A stretch of DNA of 64,000 bases, taken from positions 248,001 through 312,000 of the forward strand of contig CAVQWE010000027.1 in NCBI GenBank assembly GCA_963717385.1, written 5' to 3'. Under the pieces are notes generated by a model. That model did not search any database. It saw only the letters and a list, made by a program, of their open reading frames with translations, and had not been told where the DNA came from. Shown here one piece after another: positions 9,131-18,973 of this stretch; position 1 is the first letter of the stretch, and each line of letters opens with the position of its first letter. The stretch comes from Sva-07 sp963717385 (GTDB lineage: Bacteria > Actinomycetota > Acidimicrobiia > Acidimicrobiales > Ilumatobacteraceae). The position numbers and the translations under genes are program-made.

Positions 9131-10048
9131 GTGACGATCACCCTCACCATTCGTACTGCGCCGTGGCGCGCCCACGTGGCACAGCTGGCGAACGCTGTTG
9201 ACGGGCTGGTGCCGGTGGTCAAGGGCAACGGGTACGGCTTCGGTCGTCTCGCACTGGCGGACTTCGCGTCAGAGTTCTGCGACACCGTGGCAGTGGGCAC
9301 CGTGCACGAACTCGACGGATTGTCAGACGAACTCCATCCGGTCGTCCTCACGCCGACACTGGTTGCTCCCGAGTCGACCACGCCCGTCCTCACCGTCGGC
9401 AATCAGGCCCACATCGACGCGCTCGACGGGTGGCGAGGGCGCGTGCTCGTCAAACTCGAATCGTCGATGCATCGCTACGGTGCCGGAACCGAACTGGTCG
9501 ACGAGGCGCGCCGCGCCGACCTCGAGGTGGTCGGCGTCAGCCTCCACCCACCGTTGGCCGGGTCGCCGAGCGATCACGCAGCCGAGGTACGCCAGGCAAT
9601 CGACCAGGTCGACCCGGATCTTGCAGTCTGGGTGAGCCACCTCGACCCCGTCGAGTACGCCTCGTTGCCGACGTCGCACACGTATCGGCTGCGGCTCGGC
9701 ACATCGCTCTGGCACGGAGACAAGACGATGCTCCAACTCAACGCCGACGTCCTCGACGTTCGCTCGATTCGGGCGGGCACCCGAGCGGGTTATCACCAGC
9801 ACCCTGTCGAGAGCGACGGCCATCTCGTGATGATCGGCGCCGGCACGGCCAACGGCGTGACCACGCTCGCCGACGGCCGCAGTCCGTTCCACTTCGAACG
9901 GCGTCGACTCGTCCTGCACGAGGCCCCACACATGCATACGTCGATGGCGTTCGTTCCCGATGGTCAGCCGGTGCCACTCGTCGGTGGGCGCGTCGACCTG
10001 CAGCGGCCACTCACGATGACGACGGTGGACTCGTACGAGTGGATCTGA
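9131..10048 (+). CDS. Alanine racemase-like fold type III PLP protein
   Basis: 305 residues. It has the alanine racemase N-terminal signature VVKGNGYGFG, whose Lys would bind PLP, and a SMHRYG element equivalent to the barrel strand with the catalytic-site Arg/His. The second (C-terminal) alanine racemase domain is weak and short; canonical Alr is about 370 residues. It may therefore be a specialised racemase or an envelope-linked paralogue instead of housekeeping Alr. GTG start 7 nt after TAGCGT. The last bases overlap the next membrane protein by 10 bases, implying coupling and a shared envelope role (inference). Confidence 0.75.
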   Translation: MTITLTIRTAPWRAHVAQLANAVDGLVPVVKGNGYGFGRLALADFASEFCDTVAVGTVHELDGLSDELHPVVLTPTLVAPESTTPVLTVGNQAHIDALDGWRGRVLVKLESSMHRYGAGTELVDEARRADLEVVGVSLHPPLAGSPSDHAAEVRQAIDQVDPDLAVWVSHLDPVEYASLPTSHTYRLRLGTSLWHGDKTMLQLNADVLDVRSIRAGTRAGYHQHPVESDGHLVMIGAGTANGVTTLADGRSPFHFERRRLVLHEAPHMHTSMAFVPDGQPVPLVGGRVDLQRPLTMTTVDSYEWI

Positions 10049-11152
10049 GCGCTCCGACTCCCACCTTCACCGACACCGCTCCGGCCGAGCGGCTGCGGGG
10101 GCCCGACGTCGTCCGCGCCGTGGCGTTGATCGGCGTGGTGGTCATGAACTACCACGGCTATCTGATCCTGCGCAGCTTCGACGACGGAACCGCGGTACCG
10201 CGAACAGGTTGGCTGGAGGAGTTGTTCGACCCGTGGGACGGGCCACTCTCAACTCGCTTCGCAGCGACGTTCGTGCTCGTCGCCGGGGTGAGCATCACCC
10301 TGCTCACCCGTGAGCGCGATCGACGACCCGTCGCGTGTACGCGAGATGCGGTGGCGGTTGGTTCGTCGCGGAGTGCTGCTGTACGTGGTGGGCCTCGCCC
10401 TCGACGAGATCTGGCCGGGCACGATCATCGTGTACTACGGGGTCATGTTCGTCCTGGCAGCGGCGATCTTCACGTTGCGATCACGATGGATCGTTGCGAT
10501 CGGCGTCGCCGCTGCGGTTGCGGCCACTTCGATCCGCCTCTGGGAGTTCGAACGCAATCTCGATGGTCACGACACCAGTTGGCTGACCAACCCCGACCAG
10601 GGCTCGCCGCGTGGATACGTGTTCGACGCGTTCGTCAACGGCACCCACCCGCTGCTTCCCTGGTTCGCCTTCTTGTGCGCCGGCATCGTGCTCGGTCGGA
10701 TCCTGACAGCGCCATGGTGGCGGACTGCAGCAACCGCGGCCGGTCTGATCCTGTTGTCGTTGTCGGCGCTGTTGTCGGGGATCCCTGCGACCGGGCGACG
10801 AGGCCTCGCTCTCTCACTCGACCCGTATGACCGGAGCATGGTCTACACGGCGAGCGCACTGGGCACCTCGCTGCTTGCGTACGTGGCGATCGATTGGCTC
10901 GCAGAACGGTTTCCGGTGGCGACCGATCCGCTCCGACGCGCAGGACAGCTCACGCTGTCGCTGTACCTGGCGCACATCTTCGTGTTCAAGCTGTTCGTCG
11001 ACTGGCTCGGTTGGATCCACCCTGCCGGCGCCGACGTGGCGCTGCTCTTCGCCGCTGGGTTCTGGGTATCGGCGGTGCTGGCGGGTATGGCCTGGCAGCG
11101 CCGTTTCGGTCGTGGTCCGGCCGAGTACGTCTATCGCGCGTTCGGCGGCTGA
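10039..11152 (+). CDS. Multi-pass acyltransferase-like membrane protein (heparan N-acetyltransferase/DUF1624-like; one frameshift)
   Basis: GTG start overlapping the racemase-like gene. The N-terminal part reads RLRGPDVVRAVALIGVVVMNYHG, the first helix of DUF1624/YeiB-type proteins. The frame then shifts by one at about 10310-10312 (CGTGAGCGC) and continues through seven to eight membrane helices to LYLAHIFVFK near the C-terminus. Repaired length is about 370 residues. Such proteins are thought to move acyl groups across the membrane onto sugars or polymers. Convergent with the ROK gene, which it overlaps by 22 bases. The exact substrate cannot be told. Confidence 0.72.
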
Positions 11153-12129
11153 TGCGCCGTCGACGCGGTCCGGTGTCGAGCCGCTCGTCTCAGCCCCCGC
11201 CACCCGACCGCGCCGGCGCCGACGAGCGGCCCTTGTTCGCCGAGCCTCGATGGCGTGATGCGCGCACCCCGGCTGTACGGCTGGCGCGTGAGGTCGTCGA
11301 GGGTGACCTGAGCGGCGTGAAAGAACGTCGACCCGAAACCGAGCGCAACGCTGCCACCGACCACGACCAACGACAGGTCGAAGGCGTTGCACATCGACGC
11401 CGCCGCCCGCCCCACCAGGTCGCCGGTGCGTTGCATGATCTGATACGACGACTCAGACGCTGGCCGACCGGTGATCGCCACGATCGCCTGACCCGACGCC
11501 TCGGCCTCGAGACACCCCTGGGTACCACACGCGCACCGCCGACCACCGGGCTCCACGATCATGTGTCCGATCTGGCCGGCGTAGCCCGACTCGCCGTCGA
11601 GGAGATCTCCATCGAGGATGATCCCGCCCGACACACCCGCCGACACCGTGATCGCACAGAAATTCGGCTGGCCCTGCGCGGCGCCGAGCCACCCTTCGGC
11701 GAGCGCCAGGGCTTTCGCGTCGAGGTCTCCGTACACGGCCAACCCGGACAGCTCCTCGAGCCGCGAACGCAACGGGAAGTCACGCCAGGCCGGCACGCTG
11801 AGCGGCGACACCTCATCGAGCCCACGACTCACGTGGCCGCCACTGGTGAGGCCCAACCCCCGCACCGTCACCGAGTGCCGGGTCGCGGCGCGATCGACCA
11901 TCTCGGTGACCGTCAGTGCCAGTGCGGTGTAGTTCGATTCAGGCCCGACGTCGGCTTCGATCAACGCTCGGCTGCGATCGATCAGGACGCCGCGAGTCGT
12001 GACCAGACCTGCCTGGAAGTAGGTCGCCCCGACATCGACGGCCAGCACGACGTCGGCTGGCCGGTCAACGACTTCGGGCGTCGGCAGCACAGCGTCGTCG
12101 TCGACGGGAACGTGAGCAACATCGGACAT
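11131..12129 (-). CDS. ROK-family sugar kinase or ROK regulator-like protein
   Basis: 332 residues. LAVDVGATYFQAGLV (residues 28-42) is the ATP phosphate loop of the ROK/hexokinase fold. The zinc-binding CACGTQGCLE motif lies near residue 207 with the ROK signature just before it (QIGHMIVEPGG). There is no N-terminal helix-turn-helix, so a glucokinase-like enzyme is more likely than a NagC/XylR repressor. The catalytic Asp of the usual NDA motif is not obvious: the corresponding region reads GDLDAKALA, with an Asp retained. TACGGT lies 9 nt before the ATG. Located alone between convergent and divergent neighbours, so no pathway is implied. Confidence 0.85.
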   Translation of the reverse strand: MSDVAHVPVDDDAVLPTPEVVDRPADVVLAVDVGATYFQAGLVTTRGVLIDRSRALIEADVGPESNYTALALTVTEMVDRAATRHSVTVRGLGLTSGGHVSRGLDEVSPLSVPAWRDFPLRSRLEELSGLAVYGDLDAKALALAEGWLGAAQGQPNFCAITVSAGVSGGIILDGDLLDGESGYAGQIGHMIVEPGGRRCACGTQGCLEAEASGQAIVAITGRPASESSYQIMQRTGDLVGRAAASMCNAFDLSLVVVGGSVALGFGSTFFHAAQVTLDDLTRQPYSRGARITPSRLGEQGPLVGAGAVGWRGLRRAARHRTASTAHQPPNAR

Positions 12130-12248
12130 CGGCCTCGCACCGTAGCGCCACCCTGCAACGCTGCGAGGGGCGCCGAGACCACCCCGTCCTCAGCCGTAGA
12201 ATCAAGAGATCGCGCTCGACTCGACCGACATTCGTGCCGATAGCCCTC

Positions 12249-14000
12249 ATGGTGACCTTCCAGACCACACCAGCTCCTCGGCGCAACGGTTCGCGTCGAC
12301 GCGCCCCTGGCAGCTTCGGCGGTGCCCGTCAGGCCGCCGTGATCGCAGCGATTGGCTTGGTCGGCGCGTTCATCGCTCCCGTCGCCCATGCAGACGAACC
12401 TGCGACCGGTGACACGACCACCACTGCTCCGACGACCACCACCACCACGACAACTCCACCCTCACCGACGACCACGACGAAGCCATCTGGCCCTGCGACC
12501 ACGAAGCCACCGGCGAAACCGGCCGTGACGACCACGACCACTGTCGCACCCCAGACCACCACCGTCGCTCCCGGCGGCCCCGGCGCCGGCACCCCAGCGG
12601 ATCATCGCCTACCCGAGCGAGATGGCCAACATCCTCGCCACCATCCGATACCTCGAGTCGCGCGGCAACTACACCGCACCCCCGAACAAGGGCCGAGCCT
12701 CGGGCGCCTACCAGTTCATCACGTCCACCTGGAACAACCATGCCGGGTACGCCAACGCCTACCTCGCACCTCCCGAGGTCCAAGACGAGCGAGCCGCCGC
12801 CGACGTCACCAAGTTCCTCGCCCAGTGGGACAACGACGTCTCGATGATCCCGGTGATGTGGTACTACCCCAAGGCGTCGAGTGACGTGCAGCCTGATGGA
12901 CATCGTTCCCGTCCCATCGGCTGGCAACGTCCTCACCGTACGCGAGTACCAGCAACGGTGGCTCGGCGTGTGGGCGTTCCTCTCGGGCCAACCCATCCCA
13001 CAACCTCTCACGGTCGAAGCACGTGCGGCTCGGATGGGTTTCGCTCCCGAGCTGGCACCGCCGACGGCGATCGACCCGGCCACACCGGCGATCGAACGGA
13101 CGGCCACGGTGACCTTCCCGGTCCTCGGACCCACCCGCCTCGCCGCACCCGAGTGTGGCGATGCGCAGGACGTCTCCGAAGAGGCTGGCGCCAACGGCTC
13201 ACCGGCCGAGATCGAAGCAGCCGGACTCTGCGCCGAGGAAGCTCCCAGCATCGTGTTCGGCGTCAAGATGCAGCCGGTCCTCGCCGTCGCCGACGGCGTG
13301 ATCACCGACGTCGACAACGAACCGGGCGCGACGGTGTCGGTGACCATCACCGACGCTGTGGGCCGCAGCTACCACATCGCCGGTTTCAACGACGACACCC
13401 CGGGAACCAACGACGGTGCCGCACCGCTGAACCTCCGGTTGACGCCACTTGCCGCGGTCGGCCAGAGCGTGCGCGCGGGCCAGGTGCTCGGCTTCATGGG
13501 CGACAGCAGCCCACTGCCGGTCGGCATCAGAGTCCGACGTGCCCACCGACGCCACCGTCGAGATTCCCGCCGATGCGGTCGCCCCCCACATCCGCCTCAC
13601 GATCGTCGACCTCGATGGCACCCCCGTCGATGCCTACGGTCCGGTGATCGACGCACTGTTCCGACAAGCTTGTTCGGTGGGCATCGGGCCGTGGTCGGGG
13701 GAGACATCCGACGCCGTCTTCGAGGCCGTCACCACCGAGACCACCGACGACAATCGCGACATCGACTCCGAATGGGTGGTCACCGAAACCGGTGAGGTCC
13801 AGGCGTCGGGCTGGGCCGCGATGATCTACCCGAGCGAGAACTGCGGCTGGGCACCAGCCGAGAAGCGGGGCCCCGGCGCCGGCGGACCTGAAACCGTGCC
13901 GGCCGCATGGTCGACGCCGATCGATCTGTCGACGTCGATCTGGGTCGAGCTGGCCGTACGCGACGACACGACGCTCAGCGTGCCGATGATGCGGCCCTGA
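12249..14000 (+). CDS. Secreted transglycosylase-like protein with Thr/Pro linker and M23-like C-terminal domain (three frameshifts)
   Basis: The first 50 residues contain arginines and a hydrophobic segment ending VAHADE, a likely Sec signal. A Thr/Pro-rich linker follows (about 12415-12590). After a frame change at about 12592-12595 comes a lysozyme-like domain, with ILATIRYLESRGNYTA and GAYQFITSTWN containing the catalytic Glu expected of resuscitation-factor-like transglycosylases. A second change at about 12892 leads to a region with VLAVADGVITDV and AGQVLGFMGDS, resembling an M23 peptidase/lysostaphin fold that lacks clear His ligands. A third change at 13529 reaches the acidic C-terminus. 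All three fit one-base insertions. Role: peptidoglycan remodelling in the envelope. Confidence 0.72.
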
Positions 14001-14022
14001 GACGTTCGTTCACGGGCGGGTG

Positions 14023-14994
14023 TCAGCCGACCCGACGAGCATCCTCGACGAGATTGATCTGATACAGCACCTCGTCGAGCGCGTGCTCGGCGCTGATCGC
14101 CGAGAACCTCTGCGGGTTGGCGTCGGTGCAACACGATGACACCGGCGACAAGATCGTCCAGGGCCGGGGATGACAGAACTGCACGACGCTGTACCGCTCG
14201 CCCTCGTAGTCGGGCGACGCAACCACCCGATGCCACCCGATGGGGATGACGCCGTTGGTGAGACGCTCGAGCATGATCCCGGTATTGATGATGACGGCAT
14301 CGTCGGGCGGCGTGGCATCGATCCAGTCGTCGCCCACCTGCACTTGCAAGCCAGGCGCGGTGGCCCGCGGCAGCGCCGTGATCAGGTTGATGTCGCCGTG
14401 CTGGCCGGCCCACTCGTGACCGTCGTTGCCCAACTCTGACATCGCCGGGTACCGGATCGCCCGTGTCAGGGTGGGCCCGTCGGCGACCATGTCGTCGAAG
14501 AACGTCTCGTGGCAGCCGATGCCCTCGGCGATCACCCGCAGGAATCGGCGTTGCAGATCTGCGATCGACTCATGGAAGCGGTAGAGCACCTCGGTGATCC
14601 CCGGCACCGCCGACTCGGGCAACAGCTGATCGGGGTACGCGGTCGGGAACTTCGTCTTCAACGGATGCCCGGCGGCGATCGGCGCCGACCAGTTGAGCAT
14701 CTCTTTCCAGTCGGGCTTGTCGCTCGCTGCTGCGGTCTCGACCAGGAGGCCCGTGTAGCCGGTCTGGCCGTGAGCCCCTGGGGCGGTGAACTGCTGCTTG
14801 GTCGTCTCGTCGAGCTCGAAGAACTCGCGCAGCATGGCGTAGGTGGTGTCGAGCAGATCTTCGGACAGGTCGTGGCTGGTGTACACGAACCCGGTCTCGA
14901 GGCTGCGGCGGACACCATCGACCACAGCGCGCCGTGATGGCCCAGTGCTCGATTCGAAGGCGAGCAGGTCGACGTCGAGGATCTGATCGGTCAT
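14023..14994 (-). CDS. 2-oxoglutarate/Fe(II)-dependent oxygenase, isopenicillin-N-synthase-like
   Basis: 323 residues. The iron triad is visible as HGD (in GQHGDINLI, near residue 199) and a distal His in IGWHRV, with an RYSVVQF stretch supplying the Arg-x-Ser that binds the 2-oxoglutarate carboxylate. The N-terminal DUF-type region (TGFVYTSHDL) is normal for the family. Substrate is unknown; plant relatives act on hormones and bacterial ones on small metabolites. TAGCGT on the minus strand (plus 15002-15007) ends 7 nt before the ATG, so it has its own leaderless promoter although the desulfhydrase gene reads the same way upstream. Confidence 0.85.
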   Translation of the reverse strand: MTDQILDVDLLAFESSTGPSRRAVVDGVRRSLETGFVYTSHDLSEDLLDTTYAMLREFFELDETTKQQFTAPGAHGQTGYTGLLVETAAASDKPDWKEMLNWSAPIAAGHPLKTKFPTAYPDQLLPESAVPGITEVLYRFHESIADLQRRFLRVIAEGIGCHETFFDDMVADGPTLTRAIRYPAMSELGNDGHEWAGQHGDINLITALPRATAPGLQVQVGDDWIDATPPDDAVIINTGIMLERLTNGVIPIGWHRVVASPDYEGERYSVVQFCHPRPWTILSPVSSCCTDANPQRFSAISAEHALDEVLYQINLVEDARRVG

Positions 14995-15021
14995 CGACGA
15001 GACGCTACCCCTGCACCCCGG

Positions 15022-16017
15022 TCAGGCGGGAACGCCGCCGGGAGCGAAGAGTGCCGGCCAGCCACCGGTGTGCACGAAGACCACGTCGGAACCGAACCGC
15101 CCTTCGACACCCAACCCGAGCAGACCGGAGCAACCCTTGCCCGAGTACGTGCGGTCGAGCAGCCATCCACCGTGGCGTGCTGCCCAGCCGATGGCCGCGT
15201 CGCCGGCCTCGGTCGGCACCGCGTAGTCGTCGCCGATCCAGCGGGTGTCGACCTCGACGTCCTCGTCGGCGACGATCGCCGTCGACTGCATGAGCGTGAG
15301 CGTCTGGTTGGCGAGCCCGGCGATGTCGGGACGCCCGATGTTGACCCCTTTGGCCACGCCGATGGCGACCACGTCGGGCACATCCCGACCAGCGTGTGCT
15401 GCTGCGGCGCGCCCGGCGAGCAGACCGGCATGCGTGCCGCCACTGGATGAGGTGAACACGACATGCGAAGGTGCAACACCGGCGGCGTCGCACTGGTCGA
15501 GCAGTTCGATGAACGCTGCGGCGTAGCCGAGCGCACCCACTGCGGTACTCCCACCGATCGGGATCGCGTACGGTGCCAGCCCCTCGGCAACGAGCTGATC
15601 ACTGACCGCTTCTCGGGCGATCTCGAGCTCGCCCCAATGGCTCTCCTCGGCCCCCGTGAAGTGCAGTTGGGCACCGAACAGCATCGAGAGCAACTGGTTC
15701 CCGGTTGCCGCATCGGGCCGATCGCCCGACAACACCAGATGCGTTTCGAGCCCCAGCCGGGCACCTGCCGCCGCTGTCATCCGACAGTGATTCGACTGCG
15801 CGGCACCGACGGTGATCAGTGATCGAGCACCGACGGCCAGTGCGTCACCACACAAGAAGTCGAGCTTGCGAGCCTTGTTCCCGCCGCCACCGAGCCCGGT
15901 GAGGTCATCGCGTTTCACCCACAGTCGACTGCCGCCGACGAGGGTCGGTCCGGCTTCGAGCGGGGTGGGCAACGTGGCGAGCGGGGCTCGCTCGAGATGA
16001 TCGAACACTTCAGCCAT
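15022..16017 (-). CDS. D-cysteine desulfhydrase / ACC deaminase-family PLP enzyme
   Basis: 331 residues. VKRDDLTGLGGGGNKARKL gives the PLP-binding Lys (in the GGNKARK motif, near residue 49), and QSNHCRMTAAA follows, as in D-cysteine desulfhydrase and 1-aminocyclopropane-1-carboxylate deaminase. The late SSSGGTHAGL loop binds the phosphate. Reaction: deamination of D-cysteine to pyruvate, sulfide and ammonia, or of ACC to 2-oxobutyrate and ammonia. The specificity residues cannot be assigned with confidence. The start faces the ung gene with 17 bases between start codons. Confidence 0.86.
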   Translation of the reverse strand: MAEVFDHLERAPLATLPTPLEAGPTLVGGSRLWVKRDDLTGLGGGGNKARKLDFLCGDALAVGARSLITVGAAQSNHCRMTAAAGARLGLETHLVLSGDRPDAATGNQLLSMLFGAQLHFTGAEESHWGELEIAREAVSDQLVAEGLAPYAIPIGGSTAVGALGYAAAFIELLDQCDAAGVAPSHVVFTSSSGGTHAGLLAGRAAAAHAGRDVPDVVAIGVAKGVNIGRPDIAGLANQTLTLMQSTAIVADEDVEVDTRWIGDDYAVPTEAGDAAIGWAARHGGWLLDRTYSGKGCSGLLGLGVEGRFGSDVVFVHTGGWPALFAPGGVPA

Positions 16018-16034
16018 GGTAGGCACTGTGGGCG

Positions 16035-16715
16035 ATGACGACCGACTGGAACCCGCTGTTGCGCGACCAGTTCGACCTGCCGTACTGGCACGACCTCCAA
16101 CAGTTCGTCGCAGACGAACGCCGCGCACACCCCGTCTACCCTCCTGCGGACGAGGTGTTCGCTGCCCTGCACCTCACCCCGCTCGCCAGCGTCAAGGTCG
16201 TCATCCTCGGTCAGGATCCGTACCACGGTCAGGGCCAGGCCCACGGCCTGTGCTTCTCGGTGCGCCGCGGGGTGCGGGTGCCGCCGTCGCTGGTCAACGT
16301 GTTCAAAGAGCTGCACAGTGACCTCGGCGTTGCGATCCCCGACCACGGAAACCTCGAGGCCTGGGCTCGCCACGGAGTCTTGTTGCTCAACACCACGCTG
16401 ACCGTGCGAGGAGGCGAGGCAGCGTCGCATCAGCAGCACGGGTGGGAGACCTTCACCGACCAGGTGATCCGTGTCGTGAACGAACGACCCGAGCCCGTCG
16501 TCTTCGTCCTGTGGGGAGCGTCCGCGCGCCGCAAACGGGTGCTGATCGACACCGACCGTCACACGATCATCGAGTCGGCCCATCCGTCGCCGCTGTCGGC
16601 GCGCAACGGGTTCTTCGGCAGCCGCCCGTTCAGCCGAGCGAATTCGGCACTGGTCGCCGCCGGCCGCGATCCTGTCGATTGGGATCTGAACGACCTGGGA
16701 ACCACCGACCGATGA
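16035..16715 (+). CDS. ung: Uracil-DNA glycosylase, family 1
   Basis: 226 residues, the normal length for UNG. The water-activating loop GQDPYHG lies near residue 60, the second active-site block is LLLNTTLTV, and the DNA-intercalating HPSPLSA loop lies near residue 179. It removes uracil from DNA, starting base-excision repair. It is followed after 13 bases by yihY. The start is taken at ATG 16035, only 17 bases from the divergent desulfhydrase start. Confidence 0.97.
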   Translation: MTTDWNPLLRDQFDLPYWHDLQQFVADERRAHPVYPPADEVFAALHLTPLASVKVVILGQDPYHGQGQAHGLCFSVRRGVRVPPSLVNVFKELHSDLGVAIPDHGNLEAWARHGVLLLNTTLTVRGGEAASHQQHGWETFTDQVIRVVNERPEPVVFVLWGASARRKRVLIDTDRHTIIESAHPSPLSARNGFFGSRPFSRANSALVAAGRDPVDWDLNDLGTTDR

Positions 16716-16728
16716 GGATGCAGCGCTG

Positions 16729-17625
16729 ATGCCGTGGACCACGAGTGACAAGGTGATGGAGCTGCGCGGGCGGCACGCTGCGATCGACGTGACCGTCGAC
16801 ACCCTCGACGGTTGGCGGCGGCACCTCTCGGGCCGCAACGCCTCGGTGCTCGCCTTCTTCGGGTTCCTGTCGATCTTCCCGCTCATGCTCGCTGCCACCA
16901 CCATCCTCGGCTTCGTACTCGAAGACAACCAGGACCTGCAGGACCGCATCATCGACGGAGCATTGGCCGACATCCCGGTGATCGGCCAGCAACTCCAGAA
17001 CGATCCGGCATCGCTGACCGGCAACTGGTGGGCGCTGATCATCGGCCTCGGCGGTGCACTGTGGTCGTCGACCAAGGCGTTCGTCGGCTTGCAGGGAGCA
17101 CTCGACGACATCTGGGAGATCCACGTCGATCACCGCGACGCCATGCCGAAGCAGCGCGGCAAGGCACTGCTCGGCCTGTTGTTCATCGGCGCCGCACAGG
17201 TCGGCACCATCGCAATCGCCACGCTCGTGAACGCCGCCGGGCTCCCAGAGATCGGACGGATTGCGCTCCTCGCGGCGACCGTGCTCATCAACATCGCGGT
17301 GCTGGCCGCCATGTACCGGTTCCTCACGGCGGCCTCGACCACTTGGGGTGATGTGTGGCCCGGCGCCATCGCAGCCGGCATCTCCTTCTCGGTGCTGCAG
17401 TACTTCGGGACGGCGATCGTCGACCGGATCCAGGAGAGCGCTTCGTCGACCTACGGCAATTTCGCGATCGTGTTGAGTCTGATCACGTGGCTGAGCTTCC
17501 TGGCGATCTCGTCGCTGATGGCCGCCGAGTTCAACGCTGCCTTGGTGCGCCAGCGCGAGGGCTCGCTCGACCGGGTCCAACCCGCCGACGAACCCGCCGA
17601 ACGCCCTGCTCCCGCCACCGCCTGA
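16729..17625 (+). CDS. YihY/BrkB-family membrane protein
   Basis: 298 residues with six hydrophobic segments and the family landmarks: VLAFFGFLSIFPL near residue 42, the WWALIIGLGGALWSSTKAF segment, and YGNFAIVLSLITWL near residue 242. Family members are inner-membrane proteins of unsettled function, some once called ribonuclease BN in error. A weak purine-rich site (GAGGATG) precedes ATG. Probably co-transcribed with ung. Convergent with the hydrolase-OsmC gene, 15 bases away. Confidence 0.9.
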   Translation: MPWTTSDKVMELRGRHAAIDVTVDTLDGWRRHLSGRNASVLAFFGFLSIFPLMLAATTILGFVLEDNQDLQDRIIDGALADIPVIGQQLQNDPASLTGNWWALIIGLGGALWSSTKAFVGLQGALDDIWEIHVDHRDAMPKQRGKALLGLLFIGAAQVGTIAIATLVNAAGLPEIGRIALLAATVLINIAVLAAMYRFLTAASTTWGDVWPGAIAAGISFSVLQYFGTAIVDRIQESASSTYGNFAIVLSLITWLSFLAISSLMAAEFNAALVRQREGSLDRVQPADEPAERPAPATA

Positions 17626-17640
17626 TCCGCCCCGAAGCGA

Positions 17641-18882
17641 TCAGTCGGTCAGGCGAGTGACGATCGAGCTGGCCGACTCGAGTGTGCGGTGCACAGGACA
17701 CTTGTCGGCGATCTCGAGCAGCTTGGCGCGTTGCTCGTCGGTGAGGTCGTCGCCGGCGACGGTGATCACACGTTCGAATTGGTCGATCATCCCCGTTCGA
17801 CCGGCCAGTTGCTGGTTCTCGGCGCACTCGATGCAGTCGTTCGCATGCACCTTGCCGTGTGTCACCTCGACCGTCACACGATCGAGCGGCAGCTGCTTGC
17901 GATCGGCGTACATCCGCAAGGTCATCGACGTGCAGGCACCGAGCGCGGCGCCGAGGAAGTCGTACGGCGATGGTCCGGCATCGAACCCGCCGATCGATTC
18001 CGGCTCGTCGGCCAGCAGACGGTGGCGCCCGACGACGACGTGGTTCAGGAACGGCCCCTGGGTGGTCTCTGCCACGACCACCGCCGACGACGCTCGCGGT
18101 GCGTCGAGCGCTCCGCTCTCGTCGACGATGTAGCGATCGGCGAACGCGCCGATCATGCTCGCCGCGAAACGTGCGTCGGTGCGGTTCGTCAGCAGATGGT
18201 CGGCACCATCGAGCGACACGAAACTCTTCGGATGTCTCGCCGCAGCGAAGATCTCCGCGGCGTGGTCGACCGACACCGTGTTGTCGATCGGCGAGTGCAT
18301 CACCAGCAGCGCCCGCTTCATCGTTCGCACACGGTCGGCAATCGCATGCGAGCGGAGATCGTCGACGAACTGCTGGCGAATGGTGAACGGCCGGCCCGCC
18401 AGCTCGACGTTGGCGACGCCGTCCTGCTCGATCTGGTCGAGCGACGACTCGAAGACGTGGGTCACATGATCGGTGCTGGCTGGCGCCCCGACCGTGGCGA
18501 CCGCACGCACCTCGGGGATGTCGGCGGCCACTGCGAGTACCGCCGCACCGCCGAGCGAATGCCCGACCAGGATCTGCGGCGCCCGATGTTCGGATCGCAA
18601 CCAGTCGGCCGCTGCCACGAGATCCTCGGTGTTCGACGTCAAGTTGGTGTTCTCGAACTCGCCCTCGCTCATGCCGAGTCCCGTGAAGTCGAACCGCAAC
18701 ACGCCGAAGCCGACATCGGTCAGTGCGCTCGCGATGCGCGACGCGGCAGCGATGTCCTTGCCGCACGTGAAGCAGTGGGCGAACAGCGCAAAGGCACGAG
18801 GTGGCCCAGCGGGCAGGTCGAGACGGGCGGCGAGATCCCCTTGACTGCCCGGAAACGTGACTCGTTGGATGCGTGCGACCAT
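17641..18882 (-). CDS. Alpha/beta hydrolase-OsmC fusion protein
   Basis: 413 residues in two domains. Residues about 1-255 are an alpha/beta hydrolase with nucleophile elbow GHSLGGAA (Ser near residue 108) and a late Asp/His pair (IDNT, GADHLL). Residues about 270-410 are an OsmC/Ohr-like domain with the two redox-type cysteines in ALGACTSMTLRMYA and NDCIECAE. OsmC proteins reduce organic hydroperoxides using these cysteines. The fusion is a known architecture. TACCGT on the minus strand (plus 18889-18894) ends 6 nt before the ATG, indicating a leaderless transcript. Possible role: detoxifying lipid-type peroxides after ester cleavage (inference). Confidence 0.92.
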   Translation of the reverse strand: MVARIQRVTFPGSQGDLAARLDLPAGPPRAFALFAHCFTCGKDIAAASRIASALTDVGFGVLRFDFTGLGMSEGEFENTNLTSNTEDLVAAADWLRSEHRAPQILVGHSLGGAAVLAVAADIPEVRAVATVGAPASTDHVTHVFESSLDQIEQDGVANVELAGRPFTIRQQFVDDLRSHAIADRVRTMKRALLVMHSPIDNTVSVDHAAEIFAAARHPKSFVSLDGADHLLTNRTDARFAASMIGAFADRYIVDESGALDAPRASSAVVVAETTQGPFLNHVVVGRHRLLADEPESIGGFDAGPSPYDFLGAALGACTSMTLRMYADRKQLPLDRVTVEVTHGKVHANDCIECAENQQLAGRTGMIDQFERVITVAGDDLTDEQRAKLLEIADKCPVHRTLESASSIVTRLTD

Positions 18883-18973
18883 GGGCCGACGGTACCGCGG
18901 CTACCCTCGCACCGGATGTTCGCCGTCCCCCACACCACCAGCCGATGAGGGTTGGGGCGATGAGGGTTCAGCG

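Noticed and set aside
12415..12590. Repeat-like ACC/ACG-rich tract
   Set aside because: Explained by a Thr/Pro-rich linker in the secreted transglycosylase.
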